From positions 1-28,616 of the forward strand of contig JAWQRN010000538.1 of assembly GCA_033557685.1 (NCBI GenBank): a stretch of DNA of 28,616 nucleotides, written 5' to 3'. This DNA is from Sperchopsis tessellata (taxonomy: Eukaryota; Arthropoda; Insecta; Coleoptera; Hydrophilidae). The translations under genes and the position numbers were made by a program. The notes beneath the pieces were generated by a model. It searched no databases. It saw only the letters and a list, made by a program, of their open reading frames with translations, and was not told where the DNA came from. Positions 9,673-20,040 of this stretch are shown piece after piece. Numbering within the stretch: position 1 is the first letter of the stretch; each line of letters begins with the position of its first letter.

Positions 9673-10540
9673 CTATCCCTGACTGACCAGGTTTTGCGAG
9701 TTCTTCGTCTTCGGAATCGTGTAAAACATCACGGAAAGTTCTTCCACGTTATCCTCGATAGGGTTATCTTCTTCGATGTTATTAAGTCCTTCCTCGATTT
9801 TGTTGTAGGTTTGTTGAAGAACAGTTTCCGCTTCTTCCTCTTCATCACTTTCTTGTACTGGAACTTCCGAATTCTCGCAGGTACAACCGCAATTCGCGCA
9901 AATAACGGAGCACTTCAATCCAGCCTTTCTGCATCCACAGGCTCCCTGACATCCCTTCTTGCATTTGCGTGTGTGGCTTGTAATCGAACTCAATTTTGGC
10001 CATCAGTTCATCCAGAGAAAACTGACTCTCTTCAAAATTCTGCTCCAGATAAGAGTAAATATACTGCATGGCAGTATCGATCTCGTTTGCATACGGGCCT
10101 CTTATTTCATTTCTCCAGTCGTTGGTGCTTGGTACAGTTTCATCATGCGCGAGTTGTGATATTGTGCATCGATTGCGACTAAATCATTTGCCTGCTAGAG
10201 ACTCTCAACAATCGCTCGACCCTAATCTTCGTTACAAGCTCTAGCAATTTCTGAAATGCTGTTTTTCATTGATAATTTACGCATGTTATACACAATATTA
10301 CGATCGCACAAGCGCGTCTGTTTTTGTTTCGCTATAAACTCGGCTGATATCTCAGCAGTTCGCAAAAAACCAACGATCTCTAAATGAGAATGTTGAGATA
10401 GCAGTGGATCGCAGTTGTGGATGGGAAGATGGAACATCGCCTTCTCTGCGCAAAAATGCAGATAATAATTTCTCATTATTGTAGCGTTTTCGACACACAT
10501 CGTGAACCACTATCGATTTCAGTCCTGCCAAGAGTTGCCT
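9673..10540 (-). pseudogene. Relic of a two-domain cysteine-rich protein
   Basis: Reading right to left, the first frame (10500 to about 10075) includes SMKNSISEIARACNED, then, after stops, QANDLVAIDAQYHNSRMMKL, resembling a domain with a DLVAxDAxYHxxC signature found in long uncharacterised arthropod transposon-associated proteins. A shifted frame gives MQYIYSYLEQNFEESQFSLD and ELMAKIEFDYKPHT. A final frame (9993-9673) opens with CKKGCQGACGCRKAGLKCS and CANCGCTC, a compact Cys cluster that probably binds zinc, then an acidic tail (ESDEEEEAE). In related proteins as I remember them, several hundred residues separate these parts, so an internal deletion is likely. The family name and function are unknown to me. 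Confidence 0.6.
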
Positions 10541-10839
10541 TTTGCTGTCCTTTCTTTTAACACTTGACTTACGAATTCCTTTACTTCAATCACCTCACTT
10601 CCTTGCAATGGATTTTCTCAAAAGCTATTGCTCTGAAAATGCGAACGACATTGTAGAACGATGCATTCGTACTGACGTTCAGAATATTTGAACTGTGACG
10701 TCAGATGTTTCATTGAAGGTGTCCCAAGGTCATGAAGCAGTGCCCCTTTACACCTGCGACCGACCGTATAGGCATAGGCAGGCCATAGTAGGCCAGTTTT
10801 TCAACGTGTAGTAAAATATTTTTCGTTAATATAAGAAAT

Positions 10840-11165
10840 TCGCGTATTAGAGTAGAATTTGCGATGCTCGTACGCTGAAAGTATTCATTTTACAAAAAAA
10901 ATTTCATAAATAAATTATAGAAAATCTTCTCTAGTTTAATTTATTATATAACTATTTTCATAGTAAAGTGAGTCGGAAAGGAGATATCGTCGAAAATCAG
11001 TTTTTGGGTGCCATTTTTCCAATGTGGCGGCGCGAGCAGCAATGATACGAGGTGGAAATTAAAAATTCGGAAAGAGCACGTAAAAATCTATAAATATACC
11101 AATTTTCAAAACTTCCGGAAAACTTTCTAGGTAACCCCCTTTTGAAGCCCCAAATGACTGGACTA
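10840..11165 (-). repeat. Right long TIR
   Basis: Inverted copy of 9260-9560; ends ccaaatgactggacta. It is somewhat longer than the left arm because of small indels. Confidence 0.85.
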
Positions 11166-11480
11166 ATAACGAAGCACGGACTCGAAGTAAGAAGAGTTGA
11201 CAGTCTTCAATGTACCAATGCAAATTATATCCCTAAGGGTGCGTAAGGCATAAATAGCAGAATTAAGCTTTTTATTCAACGCCAAGATATGACACGTGAA
11301 TGACAAATCAATATCCAACGTAAGTTTTGGATATATTCAATTTCAAATTATTTCTAATAAACCATTTAAAGACCAGTAACGACCGCCGTAGTCCTATGAA
11401 CCAGGTCATCAGCATTCTCGGCGAAAATCACGGCAGTAATCATCATTTTCAGAACTTCAACTTTGAGTATAATCGATCTT
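11166..11480 (-). pseudogene. 5' half of a split jockey-like LINE
   Basis: The minus-strand frames read FAENADDLV (a possible decayed active-site region), WFIRNNLKLNISKT (the usual WFxxNNLxLNxxKT), then LTLDIDLSF, KKLNSAIYALRTLRDI and LKTVNSSYFESVLRY. This is the palm-to-thumb part of a non-LTR reverse transcriptase. It stops exactly at the long-TIR transposon and continues on its other side as GGQFWEG. The upstream part of the LINE is not recognisable, so the copy is probably 5'-truncated or decayed. Confidence 0.8.
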
Positions 11481-12568
11481 TTTGGTAGATTCAATGAAGT
11501 TTTACATTAAGCAAAGTTTATCAAATAGTTCAATTTTGTAATTAAATGCGATTTTAATATTGATAACTTGTGTGCCGGTCATGAACGTTACTACTTTTTA
11601 GATATATAGTGTGATCGATGAAACTTGCTTGCTGGATGGTTTAAAAGTAAAGTTGAATCATACATGCACTTCAAATCAGAGCAATCAAAAAATTAAAACA
11701 AAACATAGAGTAAATAAGGTAAATCATAAAAATAGAAAATATGCAAGTATAATTTTTCAAAATATAATATTTCCAGTATAATAACAAGACATTTCTGAGA
11801 AAACTGTAATAGATTATAATACATTAGGATTTATGGACCAAATTCTTGTTTTGAGAAAAGCTCTCATAATTATTTAATTATTGGCTACTTCAAGAAAAGC
11901 AAGAGTGAATAATTTAATAATTTAATAAACACCTTTCGAACTGGTTTTAACCTGCACTCTTGATATGAGTTTAGTATTTCGCCAAAATTACTTCATAGGC
12001 CCAAAACTAAGTGATTCTGGTGAAACAGGGTTGTTACTAGAATCAATTAAAATATCGATTGGTCGATCTTTTTTATGTTTTTAATACAAAATATTTGATA
12101 ATACAATATAATATTCGGCAGATTCAACTTCCATAAGATGATAATTTAATATTTTCACCTTGTTGGTACTTATTCAGCTTGAATAATTAAAATGTTGGAA
12201 ATTATATGCTCGAATGAGCAAAACGTTGGGTATGTTAGTGTTTCTTTCGAAGGGCCAATGTGAACTGTAAAAATAATGGTGCGAATTCTCTATCGTGTAA
12301 ATAGGAGTAAATTTATTGTATGTAAATAAAAGTAGATGTTTTCGCTTACATTAATTGCAATATCTGCGTGTGTATATTTGGGCTTCTCTGGCTCGTGTTT
12401 TATATTTGGGAGGTATTGTGAATCGTATAGATGGAAATGATGGATTTCTATATTTCACACACTGCCTAATTTTACACAAATAATTGTTTATAAGGTACGT
12501 GCACGAATAGAATTGACTGCGTGTACCCGAACTGCAAAAACTTATAGTAAGTTTCTTGAATTTCAATT
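11481..12568. other. No gene identified
   Basis: AT-rich; a 71-codon minus-strand frame at 12351-12566 has no recognisable motif. No clear repeat. Confidence 0.5.
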
Positions 12569-12744
12569 GTTTAACAGTGTGACCAAAATTATGTTACCAC
12601 TGTGAGCTAGTACATAAAACTGTATTGAAGAGTTTAAAAATACACCATTGAAATTTTATTGACTTGGAATGGTTTCAAAGTGTGTCCAAAAATGTGTTGA
12701 CGATGTGAGCTAGTTTATGAGACCTGACCTGTTTGAGAATACAC
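12569..12744. repeat. Diverged direct tandem duplication, ~103-bp period
   Basis: The block from 12569 (gtttaacagtgtgaccaaaa) recurs from 12672 (gtttcaaagtgtgtccaaaa) with the shared core tgtgagctagt and the shared end aatacac. Two copies are visible, clearly diverged. The cagtgtgaccaaaa start is reminiscent of mariner/Tc1 terminal repeats, so two same-orientation transposon ends are an alternative. Confidence 0.6.
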
Positions 12745-13327
12745 GATGTACTATATTGTATATGAGGCCGATTCACGATTTCCCCAAACCTGTTCAGCTA
12801 TAAAACCTCCCTCTTTACTCTGCTACAATGTGGTTTGGAATTACCCACACTGAAAAATAGAAAGCTTGTCCCTTATTTGATGGTAAATATTAGGTCCAAG
12901 CACGTATTTCTCGACAGATGCTGTTTTCCAGAAATGACGCTTGTGGCTATAATTTATTGGTCTAAGCAACGTAGCAACATTTCGGTAACACAATACATAT
13001 ATCAAATGTGGAGGTAATTGAAAATTGGCGTAAATATACTTTAAAATAGATTGCGCATGATTCCTGTTGACCAACAGCGTTAAATATTGGTGAAAGTCAA
13101 TTTTAGCAGGCTAACTAATATAACTAAAAGCAGCTTCATCCAAGTTTCACTGGCTTTCTTGTTTGTCCATATTTTTTGCAGTCGTACACATCACAATGTA
13201 AATTTCATCTAAATTTTCTTTTGCTGAAACCGCAGCTCGATTCATAGGTACATTATTTATCTAATTGAAGTGATTTTATTTTTATTTATGAAAAACTCAA
13301 ATGCGTATCTGCGATCTATGGCTGCAC
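12745..13327. other. No gene identified
   Basis: A 77-codon minus frame (12841-13074) and its plus-strand shadow have no recognisable motif. This interval lies 3' of the pogo-like fragment on the minus strand but shows no DDE motifs. Confidence 0.5.
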
Positions 13328-13561
13328 TTAATTCAAATGGAAAACTACTTCCAGATCCTCTGCTTTTATATAGTTGAATGGTTCTCCAACTTGAACAGTT
13401 GCTAAGTTTGCTGAATGGATAATCTATAGTCTGTCTTTTAAGGTATTCTAAGGTATTTCATAAGCTTTTGCTGATTGGTACATTTTACATCCATCGCTTA
13501 AAACCTGCCCAATTGCGTTCTTCATGTCTGCCTGTATGTATTGTTTTGTTCTTGCAGCCAT
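13328..13561 (-). pseudogene. pogo-like transposase N-terminus (psq HTH)
   Basis: The frame starts at an ATG (complement of 13559-13561): MAARTKQYIQADMKNAIGQV, then KMYQSAKAYEIP, a stop, NTLKDRL, a stop, and NLATVQVGEPF. The A-x-x-x-Y-x-I-P-x-x-T-L-x-x-R pattern is that of the pipsqueak-type helix-turn-helix that opens many pogo-branch transposases, where it binds the TIR. The following variable GxP segment fits the linker before the second helix-turn-helix. The rest of the transposase is absent, and two in-frame stops break it. It is unlike the N-terminus of the Tigger copy at 3320, so it is a separate family. Confidence 0.65.
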
Positions 13562-14491
13562 GTTAAGAGCCCGTAAATAATTGAATTTTTTATAACAAAT
13601 ATTTTCTATGCCGACTATTAAAGGTTTACAAAACGATAACCCTAAATTTATCCAAAAATACAAATGTTAGTTATGAAAGTTCTATCGCTAACATAACCTA
13701 AAATTCTAAGATTACTGCTCAAATTCCTCAGGATATTCCTGTTTACATTAAAAAGTGGGCCTATATACCCTAAAAAGGCAATATTTTATAAACATTGAAA
13801 ACATTATTTTGTTTATTTTAATCACACATGCACACAGTTCAACTAAAACAAATGAACTGACGAAACACGTATTATTATTTTACGTCCCATAAGGCCGGTT
13901 ATCACGTAAATTTCCCATCATGAATTAATACGTCTGCTGGCATATTATACTATATTATTTTTGAAAATACGTTGGTATTAGTTAACGAATCGATATTTTG
14001 CAAACTATCGCTTAATTAGACGTATAAGGAAAATTATCCAAGTTTTTCCTACATCAGGGCACTATATACAAAAAACCATGATTGTCAACCAATATAATAG
14101 CAAATATGTATAAAAATGCCAGGAAAGTTCATTAGAAAAATATTAAGTTATGAAAGAAAAAGTACAATGTAAACAAATACCACAAATAAAAATATAAATA
14201 ATTGGTCGGTTGAAAAGGATTTCACGAGCAGTGTTAAATCAGATCACAAAATTGACGAAATCATTCATGCCAACGGAACCGTGCTTGACTTGGGAGAAAT
14301 TGCTGTCGCAATTAAAATTTAGTTTAAGGATGTTGAACATCAAAGCATAATGTGTATAATAAAATACCGGAAAACAGGTCTGTATATATTTTATGGAACA
14401 AATAATACAACACCGGATGCATAAACTAAATGATCAATAATTTAGAAGTATGCAAGTTATATATGCATATGTTTGACTTGAACTATTTGTA
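13562..14491. other. No gene identified
   Basis: AT-rich sequence with no motif-bearing frame on either strand. Confidence 0.5.
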
Positions 14492-14507
14492 CTTCTTCTT
14501 CTTCTTC
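14492..14507. repeat. (CTT)5 tract, GAA tail of a minus-strand LINE
   Basis: Five CTT units directly after the end of the minus-strand coding relic; read on that strand it is a GAA-rich 3' tail. Confidence 0.75.
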
Positions 14508-14849
14508 GATGGCGCTACATCCCAAATCGGGCTCTGGCCCCCTCAACTTTATACCTCCAGACGTCGCTCTCTCTGGCTGCCCTTTTCTAGTTTCTTACTC
14601 CCAGGAGTTCCGCTACGTCTTTCCCGATATTGTCGATCTATCTCAGTCTCGATTTTTCAACCGGCTATCTTCCTCCTAGTCCTCGAGTGCCCGACATGCG
14701 CTCTACGTGACCTGCTCATCGTAAGCGGAGCATTTCTATGAAGATGGAAAGTCTTGGTGCTTTGTATAGCTCATACAGTTCGGTGTTATACCGTATCCTC
14801 CAAGTACTGGCCCACAGATTCGTCGGAGCATTCTCCTTTCTACGTACCA
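14508..14849 (-). pseudogene. LINE C-terminal fragment with GAA tail
   Basis: The minus-strand frames read VERRMLRRICGPVL, then (frameshifted) MLRLR-stop-AGHVERM, IGKDVAELLGVRN and VWRYKVEGARARFGM, followed by a short basic run and the trinucleotide tail. The order RRMLRRIxGP, LRWAGHVxRM, D...LGVRNW..A..R..W matches the extreme C-terminus of RTE/R1-type LINE polyproteins in insects, downstream of the RT. The copy is strongly 5'-truncated (about 340 bp retained), which together with the simple 3' tail is typical of LINE insertion. Stops and shifts make it non-functional. Confidence 0.75.
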
Positions 14850-15469
14850 AATAGTACTAAGCTCTAAATTATAAGAATCCAGTGATAAGGCTATAGAGAA
14901 CCAAAAATGAAAAGAAAATCGAAGCAATAAAAAGGTTAGAATGGAATGGTGGTCTTTTTTTCTGAAAGTTTTAAACTGAAGATTATTACTTTAATCGTAA
15001 ATTAATATTAAATTGAGTAAATTCAATTGTCTACCGACCTTCCACTGGAGAGTGAAGGTCAATTTCAGATGAAGGTTATTTCTGACACTGAGTGCACCCT
15101 CCACAGTATTAACATCGCTAGCTACAATGCAAAAATATCGTCAACGTATCCTACCCAAAACTTTATATATATGATACATGAAGATTTCAGCGAGTAAGCC
15201 CAAGTATTACCATTATACAAGAAGAATTATCTCTTACCTCATAAAGTCTATTATTTTCCATCAACGATCAAGCAATCGGCTATGATTCATATAAACTGTA
15301 GAACAGTATATTTACTGACTCTTTATTCGAAAATAAGGTTATGTTTGACTATACACCTTTGTTACAAATTATCGAATTATTTGTTCTACTACACTTGAGT
15401 TATTTCACTAAATCATAAATAGCATGGACGATTGAGAATCCCGGTTGGCATTAATGTTATCTTTCTACA
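14850..15469. other. No gene identified
   Basis: No recognisable frame. The first ~90 bp could be upstream LINE sequence too decayed to read. Confidence 0.5.
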
Positions 15470-17090
15470 GTTTCCTAGACCATTATGAGTTAATTTTTAT
15501 TAGATAAGCTGACTCACTAGGTGCTAGAGGAGTGGTTTGTAACTGGATGAATGAATCTGAATCTTTCAAACAGGAAATTTGTAGTGAAGATAGATGACAG
15601 TTATTCAAATAGAATAATAACTGATTTTGACTTACCCCCGGGAATCATATTAGGACGATTGCTTTGCCTTTTATTTAGCAATAATGTATGTTGTACCATT
15701 ATAGCGACATCAGTTAATCAATTCGCAGATGATAGCTCTGTGGCAATAAGAGCAAACAATATTCAAGACTTCCAAGAAAAACCTATGTAGACCCTAGAAG
15801 AGTTTTCTGGCTGATTACAGAGGAATCTATTATTGTTGAATACGAATAAATCATCGTATATTCTATTTAAAAGTAGAAACATGGTTACAAACATAACTTT
15901 TTGTTTAAATGGCCAGAATCAACAAGAAAATCTGAGTGAGAGATTATTTGATGCACTTGTAAATGGAAATATATCATAGAGGGATCATATAGACTTTTTG
16001 TGTAAAAAATTAAGCCAGAGTATATTTTGCTATAAATACGTTGAAGGTTCTACAGTCCGAAAGTTTTTTGATGAGTATCTACTATGGAAAACGCGATAGA
16101 GAACATATAAACTTAGTCAACAGAGAAACCATTCACACTAAAATACTTATTCCAATGTTTTTCTAATGACACTCTAACCTCAGAAACAAATTTTAATTAT
16201 TGATTTTTTTGTGAATATTCTCCATTATTATAGCCTCTTCAACCAATAAAATCTCAGAAAACTATGGCCATCACTTTTCACGTTTTCAGCTTCTTAGGTA
16301 GTGGAGTGCCCCTATGAATTCCCAATTAAAATTTTAAAGATGGTTTCCTGTATTTTGGGCAATCCTGAATGAATTCCCTGCCCCATTTGAATTGCTTACA
16401 ACAAAATTTTATTTGGAAATAAGGCGGAATATTTTCTATATACAGAACCATCATTCTATCACGGACTGTCTTTGGGTATTACCTTCTTTAGACGTACACG
16501 ATGATCTTGTATTTAAGCTTAAAATCACTCTTTGTTTGCGCTTTTAACTCTATATAAGAGTGGCAAATGTTTAGCGATATGAACCACACACACCACAATG
16601 TGTGAAAGACTTGATATAACAAAATTATCAAGATAGCATTTATTTACATAGCTAGGTAGACCCATAATTAATTTCCCCAATTTCTTAAGTGTACCATAAA
16701 TTTATATGTTGGCATGTCCTGTATGTTAAAAAAAACTTAAACAACAACCTTTGAAAACTATTTTAATTCTGCAAATAGGACGATTGACTATCCAATGAAA
16801 CAAATAAATAAAACTTATATAAATAGTTTTAGAACAACATAACATAGAAAATGTACAATTTATGTAGCTAGATATATTTATAATAACTTGCCTGCTTGTT
16901 TGCAAGCACTGTCAAGTCAAATATTTAAAGGAAAATTGAAAGAGATGTAGTTTTTTCGTTTTCAAAATGCAGTCAAGTGGTTTACAGTTTACTGATTTTT
17001 GTTTAAGTGTACTGATTTTTGACTTATTTTTATATTACTATTTGTATATAATTCTTGTAAATCGTTATTTTAGTTAAATAAATATTAAGG
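15470..17090 (+). pseudogene. Jockey/CR1-like LINE relic, RT to C-terminus
   Basis: Near 15510 the frame resembles LGARGVVCNWMNES; 15551-15790 reads LSNRKFVVKIDDSYSNRIIT, then LPPGIILGRLLCLLFSNNV (GVPQGSILGPLLFLLFIND in relatives) and NQFADDSSVAIRANNIQD, retaining the F-A-D-D active-site box. Later come LNTNKSS, ISxRDHIDFLCKKLSQ and LKVLQSESFLMSIYYGK (to about 16110). 16130-16840 is mostly unreadable. Near 16870 VARYIYNNLPACLQALSSQI and FKGKLKEM match the usual terminal YNNLPxxLKxLxxxxFKxxLKxxL. Stops and frameshifts are frequent. It is distinct from the LINEs at 7108 and 8800 in its residues. Confidence 0.8.
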
Positions 17091-17746
17091 ATCCTATTAG
17101 TGCTATCAGTGAGAATTAAATACACTTCTAGTTTAAACATTTAGATGTAACATTCGAAGGTTCTAAATCTGCAGAGATATAAACATATTTTGGCACACTT
17201 AAACATTATAGTATATATTTTTATCATTTTGTAGAGATAAAAAGTTAAAGTTAGAGCTAAAAATGAATGTTTAAGTTTACTAAAAGTAAAATACATTATT
17301 TTTTTTGCTAGATTTAAATGTACTGGTGTACAAGCTAAAATTAACTTTAAATTATCTTATCCGCATTTACATCCAGCATATATTTCTATAATACATATGG
17401 TCAAGTTTACTATGCTGTATAATATGTGAATTAAAATGTTCAGGTAATGTATTTGTGTCATCTCGAATGCCTTAGTTTACGTATGGAGTGGTTTTATTGT
17501 GACCTGTGTAGCACACGCTCTGTTATTTATAACATTCATCATGGAAATATTATGTTTCTAGATGAAAAAAATGATTTAGAGAACATACACACGATAGAAG
17601 AAGTTTCATATGCAGTCGAAATATTTACTAAAAATGAGTAGGTAAAAAAGATATAAAGGAAATATATAAATATATAAATTTAATACTACAAACAATTTCC
17701 AGTGGTCAAAGTAAAAGGTATTGTAATAATTTGCTTACATTGTACC
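17091..17746. other. No gene identified
   Basis: A 64-codon plus-strand frame (17447-17641; EWFYCDLC and DEKNDLENIHTIEEV) is not recognised. It lies upstream of the CENP-B-type transposase relic but shows no helix-turn-helix motif. Confidence 0.45.
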
Positions 17747-18200
17747 CTAGAAATATATTTTCAGCCAGTGGAATATTTAAAATGGATGGGACTGGGATTC
17801 TACCGTTCTAAATAAATTGCCCAAGGTGTGCACAGGAAGAGGAAAACGTGTTGCTTGGGAAAATGACCAGCGCAGTAAGGGTTCAACTTGTAACTGGTGT
17901 TTGTTGTTTATTAGCTTCAGGGCAGTATATACCACATGCATTAAATTTCCTAGAAAACGTGCGAAGGACAATTTATTTCGTGAGGCACCACCTGAAAGTT
18001 TAAAACTAGTTTCCGAGTCAGTATTTATCAATTCTTCTTTATTTATGGATTGTATAAAGCATTTTAAAACTTATGTACTAAAAGTCCAGATTCGTTAATA
18101 TATGAACATCGAATACTACAGGTTATAAAGTTTTGCCTAGAAAACTTTCTCCAAATTCTTTCACTTCCTCCACCTGCTAGTCATAAAATCAAAATAAAGA
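17747..18200 (+). pseudogene. CENP-B/pogo-type transposase DDE relic
   Basis: Frames across this segment read IFKMDGTGI (relatives: xFNVDETGI, first catalytic Asp retained), GRGKRV, then IKFPRKRAKDNLFREAPPES (relatives: LIFPRKRxxxxLxxGAPPGS), LVSESVFINSSLFMD and IKHFKTYV. Near 18120 comes VIKFCLENFLQILSLPPPAS, the region after the second catalytic Asp; the DGH/DNH box itself is missing. The order matches DDE_1 transposases of the group that includes Tigger-derived and jerky-like proteins. At least three frameshifts are needed. The DNA-binding N-terminus is not visible. This lineage differs from the Tigger at 3320-4588 in its motif residues. Confidence 0.75.
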
Positions 18201-18469
18201 GTTTTTGACCCTATCAAATCTACAGTTCTCCTTGAGATAATTGGATGGTTTTTAACCCAGGCGAAGGAATCACCAGAAGTAAGTTGATCGATAATTTATC
18301 CAAGCTTATATGAAAATTGAAAATATAGATATAGCCATAAAATAGATTAAACCCACAGTAATATAGCCATTTGATCAATAGAAGCAGCAATAGCTAGTGG
18401 AGCTGTAGAAGATGTTAATGAAATTACCATAGCTAATTTGAACAATCTAGCATATAAACCGTCTGGCAA
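18201..18469. other. Junction between transposase relic and LINE
   Basis: No assignable frame. It may contain the 3' end of the transposon and the start of the LINE endonuclease domain. Confidence 0.4.
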
Positions 18470-19990
18470 CATTGTTAGTGCAAACATTAGTACATGGTAA
18501 TATAATATATGAGGTCGCTATATTAATCAGCAAGAAGCTTGACAAATCCATCAAAACTGGGCAATACAGAAAAGACAGACTCTTAAAAGTTTCACTGCAA
18601 ATATTTGGTTATAGTATTCCAGAAATTAATAATTCCACATTCATAATAAAGGAAGAAATTTATGATGCTATCTAAACTCCATGGTAGGATCTAGAGATGA
18701 CGACTTGCCCATTGAAAAATCTGGAGATGTGATGAGAAACGATGGTTGATAGAGACTTATAAACACCTGCCAGCAATACCTGAATAACTGAACATTTGGA
18801 ATTACTATTTCCAACATAAAGATATCCAGATATATACAGGGATAATACCTTAGTAGAACTAAAACTCAATTCGGGAATACAAAGTCATGTAAAAAATTTC
18901 ATACTGAAAATCAATAGATGTGAGGAGGGTTAAACGAAATGCCAAATGTGGCTCAGATTACTACCTCGTTATCGCCATAGTCTTCTACCCAGATGGACAC
19001 AACAAAAGAAACTATTTTCTTAGAAACGAAGCCCCCTCAGCTTTTATATATCTCAAGAAAGTATACGACTCCATACCAAGAAGCAAACTGTGGGAAGCAA
19101 AATTAAAATTATGGGAGGTAATTCTCGCATCGTTGGGATAATCGATGAATTTTAAAATAACAGCCAAGCATTTATAAGAATGGGGAATAAAATATCGTGG
19201 CCCAATTCAACCAAGAAAATACCGAGATAGAGTTGTAGCTTGTGCCCAATGATCTTCAATATATACCCCAAAATACTGTTTAAAAGATAGAGTTGAAGAT
19301 GCGGTTGGATAGTATCCTTGTTGGGACTTATGTATTTTCAATCTCAATTTTACAGAAGATTAGGTGTTCATAGGGGTGACTTAGAGCGATGGAATAGAGA
19401 GATAATAAGATATGATAACCAATGAGGCCTAAAGGTCAATTTCACTAAAACTGTATACCTAGCAACTAACACGCAAGCTGCGTTTCATTTTATGATAAAT
19501 CATGATACCTAACTAAGACAAGATCAACAGACCAAGTACTTTGGAGCTATGGTATCTCAAAAAATAAAAAATACATATTAGCGGAGCATTGGTGGCATCA
19601 GTATTATGCTATGGATGTGAAAATTGGGTGAAAAATTATAACATAGAATATAATTTAAACACCATTGAAATTGAATATGGTAGGCTCAGCGCTAGAGTTT
19701 TCATTTTAGAAAAACTCAGGAAATATGAGGTCAGAAATCGTACAAGAAGCCATCTAATAGAGAAAGAAAATATAGAGAAAGGGTTTTTAGTGGTTTGGAC
19801 AATGCATGTATATAGATATCCAAAGATAGCCACGAATAATTTTTCAATGGGTTCCGCCAAGACGAAGGAAAAATGGTAGACCGAGAAGATCTTGAAATGA
19901 CGGCATAAGATGGGCAATGAGAACGAAACACCTTATAGAGAAAGATATCTACGATAGAGAGAGTTGAAATATAATAGTTAACATTAATGC
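18470..19990 (+). pseudogene. LINE relic: endonuclease, deleted RT, C-terminus
   Basis: 18470-18680 reads like the apurinic-type endonuclease core (ISKKLDKSIKTGQYRKDRLL then LQIFGYS and IIKEEIYDAI). Then follow GSRDDDLPI, a D-I-H/R-Y-T-like stretch, and RVKRNAKCGSDYYLV (relatives: VRRGAECGSDHYLV), the last endonuclease motif. About 20 codons later the same frame is already in the RT palm: YLKKVYDSIPRSKLW. The C-terminal part (from 19589) has ALVxSVLCYGCENW-like, EIEYGRLSAR, NRTRSHLI and FSMG; PPRRRKNGRPRRS and DGIRWAMRTKHLIEKD close it. The fingers of the RT are deleted. It resembles RTE/R1-type LINEs of insects. Confidence 0.8.
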
Positions 19991-20040
19991 CTTTCACTTG
20001 AATTTATTTAACGTGAATTTGAAGAATGATAATGATGAAC
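19991..20040 (+). other. Probable 3' UTR and tail of the LINE
   Basis: Ends gaatgataatgatgaacc, an imperfect GATAAT/GATGAA tail like those of RTE-type LINEs. Confidence 0.4.

Larger units (their letters stand above)
9260..11165. mobile_element. DNA transposon with ~300-bp TIRs, 3-bp TSD
   Basis: Terminal inverted repeats of about 300 bp begin TAGTCCAGTCATTTGG on the left and end with the complement on the right. ATA flanks both ends (9257-9259 and 11166-11168). The insertion splits a LINE, and excising the element with one ATA restores V-L-R-Y-G-G-Q-F-W in a single frame, so a 3-bp duplication is supported independently of the flanks. The centre (9561-10839) holds a minus-strand coding relic but no transposase catalytic domain I can see. 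A 3-bp duplication is compatible with PIF/Harbinger, CACTA, Zator or Academ-like elements; I do not assign one. It is probably an internally deleted, non-autonomous copy. Confidence 0.85.

Noticed and set aside
9694..10182. 162-codon plus-strand ORF
   Set aside because: The longest open frame here, but it is antisense to the cysteine-rich relic, which has recognisable motifs on the minus strand.
17447..17641. Possible zinc-finger frame (EWFYCDLC) upstream of the CENP-B-type relic
   Set aside because: Only one Cys pair with no second pair at a sensible distance.
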